From: JAUXEH01 sp965602945
GTDB taxonomy: Bacteria; Acidobacteriota; Aminicenantia; Aminicenantales; Aminicenantaceae
DNA length: 20,957 nt
Assembly (NCBI GenBank): GCA_965602945.1
Contig: CBFDBC010000040.1
Coordinates: 1 to 20,957, forward strand
Direction of reading: 5' to 3'
Shown: positions 15,576 through 20,957 of the stretch, piece after piece
Layout: every line of letters starts with the position of its first letter
Numbering within the stretch: the stretch's first letter is position 1
Notes under the pieces: model-generated
Told to the model about the DNA's origin: nothing
What the model saw: only the letters and a program-made list of their open reading frames with translations
Database searches by the model: none
Position numbers and translations under genes: made by a program

Positions 15576-16742
15576 ATGCCGCTTTTTGGTCCGCCGAACA
15601 TCGATAAATTGAAATCCCGCCTAGACATCAAGGGCTTGATAAAAGCTTTGGACTATGAGAAGAACACCGGGATTCGGGACCGGGCGATAGAGGCCCTGGG
15701 TGAGCTCGGAGGCCGGACCGCCACGGAGCCGCTGCTGTTACTGCTCGAAAAAGAGCACTGCGGATGCGAGCCGCTGGTCGTCTCGGCCCTCGGTAAGATC
15801 AAGGACGAACGCGCCGTGCCCGTGCTCATCGACCGGGTCAGAGGACAAGGCGCCACCTCCAGCCCTGCTGAACTGGCGGCCCTTGAGCACATAGGGCCTC
15901 CCGCGGTCGAGCCCCTGCTAGATGTGTTGAGAGAGAATGCCCAGGATGTGAAGCAGTCGCTCCGTTTGATCGAAGTCCTGGAGCGAAGCGGGGACGGAAG
16001 AGCGACCGCAGGGCTCCGGGACCTGATATCCCCCAGGTACCCATCGCTCATATTTCATCTTGCCGATGCGCTGGAGAGGCTGGGTGACAAAGATGCCATT
16101 CCGCCACTGGTTTCGGCCCTCAAGGCCGCCCCGGGCGAGACGTGGTGCGCGCCTGTTGTCAAGGTCTTGCAGCGGATGGGGTGGCAGCCCGATGGTCGAG
16201 CGGAGGAAGCCGCGGTATTGCTTTCCGATCGCAACTGGGACCGCCTGGTCGGCCTGGGGGAAACGGCCGTCGACATTTTGATCCCCCTGCTGCACAAAGG
16301 GCCGGCAGAGGAGACACTTAAAGCAGCGGAGACACTCGGGCAGATCAAAGATGACAGGGCCGTAGAGCCGCTTGCGGCGCTCCTGGGCAGCAGACGGCAC
16401 GAGGTCTCGGCCGCGGCGGCCCGGGCCCTGGGTGATATCGGCAGCGCTCTGGCCGTTGAGCCGCTTCTCCAGTACGTGGTGGAGTCCGAGTCAGCCTCGG
16501 TTATAGCCGAGACTGAAAAAGCCCTTATCCGGATCGGAGACAAGGCCGTCCGGCCCCTGCTGGAACAGCTCAACAGCAGCAATCCGGGGGAACGCAAAGC
16601 GGCGGTCCGGCTCCTGGGAGAGATCGGGGATGAGAGCGCGCTGCAGCCCCTGTTAGCTGCCCGGGATGACAGTCCCCTGCAGCCCGAGCTTAAGGCGGCA
16701 CTGGAAAAGCTCGGCTGGCAAGCCCAGGAAAACGAAAACTAA
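15576..16742 (+). CDS. HEAT-repeat protein
   Basis: The 388-residue protein starts at ATG 15576 after AGGGAGA. It has no signal peptide. It begins FGPPNIDKLK, then consists of about nine to eleven helical repeats of roughly 30 residues with the pattern RAVEPLLxLL...AAxALGxIGD (for example 46-58, 94-110, 247-290 and 335-360), as in PBS-lyase-like HEAT proteins. A variant middle unit (about 205-232; GWQPDGRAEEAA then WDRLVGLGETAV) recurs in related HEAT proteins. Such proteins act as protein-binding scaffolds. It probably shares a transcript with the GH29 gene, but a cytosolic scaffold has no obvious link with an exported fucosidase, so the adjacency may not be functional. Confidence 0.9.
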   Translation: MPLFGPPNIDKLKSRLDIKGLIKALDYEKNTGIRDRAIEALGELGGRTATEPLLLLLEKEHCGCEPLVVSALGKIKDERAVPVLIDRVRGQGATSSPAELAALEHIGPPAVEPLLDVLRENAQDVKQSLRLIEVLERSGDGRATAGLRDLISPRYPSLIFHLADALERLGDKDAIPPLVSALKAAPGETWCAPVVKVLQRMGWQPDGRAEEAAVLLSDRNWDRLVGLGETAVDILIPLLHKGPAEETLKAAETLGQIKDDRAVEPLAALLGSRRHEVSAAAARALGDIGSALAVEPLLQYVVESESASVIAETEKALIRIGDKAVRPLLEQLNSSNPGERKAAVRLLGEIGDESALQPLLAARDDSPLQPELKAALEKLGWQAQENEN

Positions 16743-16873
16743 AGTATCCGCCATTCCTGATCCTTGTTTCGCAACTTTTCGTCCCACACAGCATTCTATT
16801 GAGTGTATATATATCGGCGGATGTAATCAATTCGGGATCGTCGCGTATACTTAATATAGAATTGGAGACATAA

Positions 16874-18418
16874 ATGCAAAAAGCCGCTGTAACATGCATT
16901 TTACTAATCTGGATGATGCTTCCTCTAGCTCCGGCGACAGAAGATACGGACGACCTTATCTTCCCCGATCCCGGCCGGAAGATCTGCCTGGTCCAGGCGG
17001 AGGAGAAAACAGGAACCATGCTTACTGGCAGCAGGCTGCCGATGGATTCGGAATTTGCACAGAAGATCGCTCAGGAACTCGACCTCCCTTTCCACCAGTC
17101 CGTCATAAAGCTGAGCCAGTGCAGCCGCAATTTCGTGACCGACCGGGAAGGCCCCAACATCCTTTTCCTATCCCGGAACGAGGGCGGCTTTCCCCGTCAA
17201 GGTCTGATCCTTAACGATGGGGGAGAGGCATTCGAGTTTCCAGACCTGTTCTTTGTCGACCTCGTGTTGGACGAACAGAGGCTGGCCCGGGGGGATCTGG
17301 ACATTTTTTCTCACGAGCTGGGACATGTCATGATGCTGAACATCTGGAAAAACATACCGGACCAACGCTCCAACAAACAGCATGTCAGCATGGGAGTCAC
17401 CGATTACACAACGGCCGTTTTCGAGGGTTGGGGGATCCATTTCCAACGCCTCGCATATGACAGCACCCCTCTGTATCTGAAAAGATATCTGGATAATTTC
17501 GGCTATTCACGCAGCCACAGCCGTGCCTGGCATTCCAATGTGGACCAGGACCTGAGAATCAATGGTGTCCTGCAGAACATCTACATCCATCAGAAGCTGC
17601 TCCCGGACATCGATACGGAAAAGATGGAGCTGGAGGAATTGATACTGTTCGAGCATGCCTCTCCCATATTCGACACGACCCGGCTGAGGAACGGGCAGCA
17701 GATGCTGTCCTGTGAGGGAGTGCTGGCCACGATCTTCTACAGGATCAACACCAATACGAAGCTGCGTCAGAACTATCGCGAAGCAGACTTCTACGATCGT
17801 TTCCTTCTGCGCCCCATGCCGGAGAGCATAGAGCCGCGGGAGCTTTTCTCTCCGTTCGAGAATGTGATGCTCAAGCACTTCTGGATCTGGAGCAGGCTGG
17901 ACGACACGATGACAGGGGAGAGTGTTCTCCCGGTGGAATATATCGAAGAATGGGCGGCTTCTTTCCCCGAGGATAGGGAAGAGATCCACAGGCTCTTCGT
18001 GTTGACCACGATGGGCAAGACCGTTTCCGATCAGCTGGGGGACATATATGAGCAGATGGCCTTGTTTGGAATGCAGGGGAACATTCAATGTTACAGGGAG
18101 AAGTCCTCAGCATTTCGTGATGAGTTCGCTCCGCTCATGGAAGATGTCCTGTCCGGCAAGGCGGTCCTGGGGGCCAATGTGGGGCCTCAGCTTTGGGTAA
18201 AGAACGAAGGCTTCCTGATTAGGCGAGCTCTCTGGGATCCCTCAAACAAGCGGGCGTTCTGGATCAACCTGAACACCGCCTCCGCGTATGAACTGGCAAG
18301 TTTCCGCGGGCTCAGCCTGGAAAAAGCTAAAGCCATCGTCAACAAGAGGGAAGAAAAGGGTTATTTCAGGTCCTTCGAGGATGCCACGGCCTGCGGAATT
18401 AAGCTCCCATCAAAATAA
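16874..18418 (+). CDS. Secreted putative zinc metallopeptidase with C-terminal helix-hairpin-helix domain
   Basis: The 514-residue protein starts at ATG 16874 with GGAGA upstream and a signal peptide (about 1-21). Residues 147-151 read HELGH, the zinc-binding HExxH motif, and Glu184 in AVFEGWG, 33 residues later, could be the third ligand as in gluzincins. The region between about 55 and 440 is mostly helical and matches no family I can name. Residues about 464-510 (INLNTASAYELASFRGLSLEKAKAIV, then REEKGYFRSFEDA) are a ComEA-like helix-hairpin-helix (HHH_3) domain, which in known proteins binds DNA without regard to sequence. The peptidase activity is inferred from the motif only. It stands alone between the HEAT gene and the convergent propeller gene. 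Confidence 0.78.
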   Translation: MQKAAVTCILLIWMMLPLAPATEDTDDLIFPDPGRKICLVQAEEKTGTMLTGSRLPMDSEFAQKIAQELDLPFHQSVIKLSQCSRNFVTDREGPNILFLSRNEGGFPRQGLILNDGGEAFEFPDLFFVDLVLDEQRLARGDLDIFSHELGHVMMLNIWKNIPDQRSNKQHVSMGVTDYTTAVFEGWGIHFQRLAYDSTPLYLKRYLDNFGYSRSHSRAWHSNVDQDLRINGVLQNIYIHQKLLPDIDTEKMELEELILFEHASPIFDTTRLRNGQQMLSCEGVLATIFYRINTNTKLRQNYREADFYDRFLLRPMPESIEPRELFSPFENVMLKHFWIWSRLDDTMTGESVLPVEYIEEWAASFPEDREEIHRLFVLTTMGKTVSDQLGDIYEQMALFGMQGNIQCYREKSSAFRDEFAPLMEDVLSGKAVLGANVGPQLWVKNEGFLIRRALWDPSNKRAFWINLNTASAYELASFRGLSLEKAKAIVNKREEKGYFRSFEDATACGIKLPSK

Positions 18419-18465
18419 CATTCATTGCGCAAAATCGCCCGAAGTTAGAGGATTAAAAGGTCGTC

Positions 18466-19629
18466 TCAGACATCATTTCGAGTGTCAAGGCGGTATTTGA
18501 CCACGCTAACCTGCCCCTCATCATCCCACTGCGTGATCCAAAAATATCCATTCCGTACCAGGGCTTCACGTGGAAAAATCTTCATTCCTTTGAATGCCAC
18601 TGTCTCAATAAAATTTCCCTCCGGATCAAAGGCGTCAAACAGAGGTTCGGAATCTGGTGAGGTTTTCCGGATGGTGTGAACCAGTATATTCCCCTCAGGG
18701 TCTACCAGCAGCCCATCAAACGCCGGCTTGTTCCTGGGAAAATCCGTGAGTTTTTTGATTTCCTGAGGCATGTCCATTCGCCCTCCACTTGAAGAGCCGT
18801 AGGACACTTGGGAAAAGAACCGTTCCTTGTCTTCGTTGGTCACCCTCACCGGCTCATAGGCATGTTTGAAGCTGGAAACCTTCCCTTCCACAGGATCATG
18901 TGTCTCGATGGTGTAATCCTCGGAAAGTCCGACCACGATCCTGCCGTCCGGCGTTATATGCCAGAACACATCGGGTGAAAAAGGCTGGATGATGTTGGCG
19001 TTCATCCCCTGAATCCTGCGATATTTGTTCCTCCAGACCTGGTGCGTGAATATGGTGTTTTCAAGCTCCAGATCAGAGGAAAAATATTGGATGATGCAGT
19101 CCTGCGGCTTGTCAGCCCCTCCGCGGTGTACAATCTCCCGCTCGACCACGATCCCGCCGCCCGGGCGCGAACGCATACTCTGGGGCCGCCCCTCGCTGTT
19201 CTGGACCACGATGTTCTTAATATATACCCCTTCCAGCGTCAGAGCGCACATGCGCCGGTTACCCATGTCCCAGACAACGAGAATGTCCCCTGAGATAGCG
19301 ATCCGCCAGGGCATGTTGAATTCTCCCGGGCCCTGTCCCTCCGCCCCGATCGTCCCGATGAAAGTGCCGTCCGGGGCAAACTTCTTGATGTTACAGGCCC
19401 TGTAGTCGCACACATAAACATTGCCGTTATCGTCCAGTTCGATATCGACGATGCTTTCAAAGAATAGATCCTCAGGAAGCCTGGATTCATCGAAGGTCAT
19501 CTCAGCCGTGAACATGACTTTTCCCGAGGCATAGAGGTTCTTCAAGGACTCATCATAAGCATGGGCGGCTGCAGCCGATAAGATAATCATCGCGACTATC
19601 AGTGATAGATATGTGAGTGTTCGTTTCAT
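18466..19629 (-). CDS. Secreted 6-bladed beta-propeller (NHL-like) protein
   Basis: The 387-residue protein starts at ATG 19629 with AAGGA eight bases upstream and has a signal peptide (MKRTLTYLSLIVAMIILS, cleavage near AHA at about 24). Several blades show the pattern of NHL/6-bladed propellers: DIELDDNGNVYVCDYRACNI, FAPDGTFIGTIGAEGQGPGEF, DGRIVVGLSEDYTI, LLVDPEGNILVHTI and FDPEGNFIETVAF. Such proteins are often found in many copies in Aminicenantes-like and Bacteroidetes genomes and are thought to bind ligands or proteins in the periplasm. No catalytic residues can be named. It is divergent from the PadR gene at 19817, with 187 bases between. Confidence 0.87.
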   Translation of the reverse strand: MKRTLTYLSLIVAMIILSAAAAHAYDESLKNLYASGKVMFTAEMTFDESRLPEDLFFESIVDIELDDNGNVYVCDYRACNIKKFAPDGTFIGTIGAEGQGPGEFNMPWRIAISGDILVVWDMGNRRMCALTLEGVYIKNIVVQNSEGRPQSMRSRPGGGIVVEREIVHRGGADKPQDCIIQYFSSDLELENTIFTHQVWRNKYRRIQGMNANIIQPFSPDVFWHITPDGRIVVGLSEDYTIETHDPVEGKVSSFKHAYEPVRVTNEDKERFFSQVSYGSSSGGRMDMPQEIKKLTDFPRNKPAFDGLLVDPEGNILVHTIRKTSPDSEPLFDAFDPEGNFIETVAFKGMKIFPREALVRNGYFWITQWDDEGQVSVVKYRLDTRNDV

Positions 19630-19760
19630 TCATGTATCCTTGTGTGCGTACATTCAACCTCTTTACAATACTATATACATGATAAGTGGGTTTCTTTCAT
19701 TTAACGTCGGGAACAGCGAAAAGTTGCATGTAAACACATGGAGCTGAATTTACATGGGGC

Positions 19761-19798
19761 TTGCATTTCCTAAACCTTTTTACTAATATTTCGTAATA
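19761..19798 (+). promoter_or_regulatory. Promoter and candidate PadR operator of the second PadR gene
   Basis: TTGCAT (19761-19766) and TAATAT (19784-19789) are 17 bases apart, a good sigma-70 promoter. At and after the -10 box, TATTTCGTAATA (19787-19798) has TATT/AATA arms around TCGT and resembles the TATTATCGATAATA core at 11488-11501 upstream of the other PadR gene. It is therefore a candidate operator, by inference. Confidence 0.6.
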
Positions 19799-19816
19799 AT
19801 AACAAGGAGAACGGAA

Positions 19817-20146
19817 ATGGACGTCCTATCACGTGCGGATGAGATACTGCTTCTGGCCATCCTGAGGCTTCGAGAAGATGCCTACGGGGTCAGCATCGTC
19901 AAAGAGGTGCAACAGCGCACCGGAAAAGCGCTCAAACTGGGAGGCCTCTGGGTATCCTTGGATATCCTGGCCAAGAAAGGCCTGATATCCAAGCGTATGG
20001 GGGACCCGACCCCGGCCAGGGGGGGGCGCAGCAAAATCTACTATGCCCTGACTCCTACAGGACTCAAAGCGTTGGAAGAGGTCAACCGGTTCAATCGATC
20101 CCTGTGGAAGGGGATAAGGAATGTCAACGAGGATTATCAGATTTAA
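19817..20146 (+). CDS. PadR-family transcriptional regulator
   Basis: A 109-residue winged-helix protein starting at ATG 19817 with AAGGAGA upstream. It carries the PadR pattern: ADEILLLAILRL, AYGVSIVKEV, LWVSLDILAKKGLIS, then GDPTPARGG (62-70) and YYALTPTGLKAL. The GxPTPxRGG motif is at the same residue numbers as in the PadR at 11122, and both proteins contain LWKG near residue 97, so they are paralogues. The gene ends two bases before the start of the permease at 20149 and forms a bicistron with it. It probably represses its own transcription. Confidence 0.93.
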   Translation: MDVLSRADEILLLAILRLREDAYGVSIVKEVQQRTGKALKLGGLWVSLDILAKKGLISKRMGDPTPARGGRSKIYYALTPTGLKALEEVNRFNRSLWKGIRNVNEDYQI

Positions 20147-20148
20147 TA

Positions 20149-20957
20149 ATGAGCAGCACACAATCTCCCAGACCGCCCCGCCTGTTCGCTTTTCTGGCGA
20201 ACATCATCGCCCGTTCTGAAGAAAAACAGTCGATCTTCGGGGACATGGATGAGTTCTATATCGAGCTCGTTCACGAAAAGGGGCGGACCAGGGCTTTGTT
20301 GTGGTACGGCGGCCAGATCCTGAACGCATGTCCACTGCTGCTTCTTAATTCCTTCTATGGGGGTATGATCATGATCAAGAATTATCTGAAGATCGCGTTC
20401 CGCAACATACAGAGACACAAAGGCTATTCGTTTATCAACATAGCCGGCCTGGCGCTCGGCATCGCCTGCTGTACCCTGATTCTGCTCTGGGTCCAGGATG
20501 AGTTGAGCTATGACCGGTTTCATGAAAATGCGGAGAACCTCTACGCCCCCACCTTCAGCAACGGCAGCACAGTGACGCCGACGGCGCTGGCCGAATACCT
20601 CAAAGCCGAGTATCCGGAGATCACCCACGCTTCGCGCTTCAGTGGCATCGGCAGCAACCTCTTGAAATATGAGGATACCGAGATCAACGAAAACTACGGC
20701 ATCGCGGTCGACCCGGATTTTCTCGAAATGTTCACCTACCGGTTCCTCAAGGGTGATCCCGGGACGGCGCTCTCGGCTCCCAACTCCATCCTGATCTCTG
20801 AGAGCCTGGCGCACAAGTACTTCGGGAAAAGAGAAGCCGTGGGCCGGATCCTGACGTTCAATGTCCGGTATGATCTGAAAGTGACCGGTGTATTCGAGGA
20901 TTATCCCCTCACTTCGCATTTTCGGTGTGCCTACATAATCCCCCTGCAAATACCCCA
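20149..20957 (+). CDS. FtsX/MacB-type ABC permease with prefix domain, N-terminal part (3' end outside window)
   Basis: The ATG at 20149 lies two bases after the PadR stop (TAATAATG), and the frame is open to the window end, giving about 269 residues. A cytosolic prefix (about 10-65) has RLFAFLANIIA, IFGDMDEFY and EKGRTRALLWYGGQ, like the prefix of the permease at 8498. Then come the short helix AFRNIQRHKGYS, TM1 (INIAGLALGIACC) and WVQDELSYDRFHENAENLY, opening the periplasmic MacB-like domain, which continues with ISESLAHKYFGKREAVG. TM1 and the next motif are very close to those of the permease at 11545. Only the first third of the expected length of about 800-880 residues is in the window. 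Confidence 0.92.
   Translation, partial: MSSTQSPRPPRLFAFLANIIARSEEKQSIFGDMDEFYIELVHEKGRTRALLWYGGQILNACPLLLLNSFYGGMIMIKNYLKIAFRNIQRHKGYSFINIAGLALGIACCTLILLWVQDELSYDRFHENAENLYAPTFSNGSTVTPTALAEYLKAEYPEITHASRFSGIGSNLLKYEDTEINENYGIAVDPDFLEMFTYRFLKGDPGTALSAPNSILISESLAHKYFGKREAVGRILTFNVRYDLKVTGVFEDYPLTSHFRCAYIIPLQIP

Noticed and set aside
20143..20949. Open frame of 268 codons on the minus strand at the window end
   Set aside because: The plus strand encodes a clear FtsX permease start directly after the PadR gene; the minus frame is its shadow.
1..20957. CRISPR arrays, tRNA or rRNA genes, transposases, phage genes
   Set aside because: No regularly spaced repeats, cloverleaf sequences or relevant protein motifs were seen on either strand.

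Overview
The window looks like a chromosomal piece of a diderm, probably anaerobic heterotroph close to Acidobacteriota or Candidatus Aminicenantes. This rests on gene content only: several large MacB/FtsX-type permeases without an ATPase, two short PadR regulators each joined to such a permease, a secreted 6-bladed beta-propeller protein, outer-membrane beta-barrel proteins and lipoprotein fucosidases. No rRNA or other taxonomic marker is present, so the assignment is an inference.

Layout. 3-1637 (+): C-terminal part of an FtsX-type permease. 1638-1944: non-coding. 1945-2752 (+): a beta-barrel transporter gene broken by a frameshift and an apparent internal deletion. 2787-4429 (-): a PAP2 phosphatase translationally coupled to an unrecognised protein with a possible helix-grip fold. 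4531-4596: a palindromic dispersed repeat. 4611-5165 (-): a small outer-membrane beta-barrel protein. 5281-7752 (-): a divergent GH95-type fucosidase with a signal peptide. 7883-7911: half a copy of the same repeat. 7934-8474 (+): a complete YefM-YoeB toxin-antitoxin module with its operator. 8498-11463 (-): a PadR regulator overlapping an FtsX permease that carries a prefix domain, with a promoter/operator. 11545-13899 (-): a further full-length permease. 14076-16742 (+): a GH29 fucosidase lipoprotein followed by a HEAT-repeat protein. 16874-18418 (+): a secreted HELGH metallopeptidase-like protein ending in a ComEA-like helix-hairpin-helix. 18466-19629 (-): a secreted beta-propeller. 19817-20957 (+): a second PadR-permease pair, cut by the window end.

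How the parts may work together. The two PadR-permease bicistrons look like self-regulated envelope permease modules. Both promoters carry a similar AT-rich dyad around a central TCG at or just after the -10 box, a candidate PadR operator. The two fucosidases (GH29 and GH95) suggest breakdown of fucosylated glycans at or outside the inner membrane. The YefM-YoeB module is the best understood element: its four YoeB catalytic positions and its paired TGTACA operator match the E. coli system closely. No CRISPR array, tRNA, rRNA, transposase or phage gene was seen. The least explained items are the HELGH-HhH protein, the protein coupled to PAP2, and the permease cluster without an ATPase.
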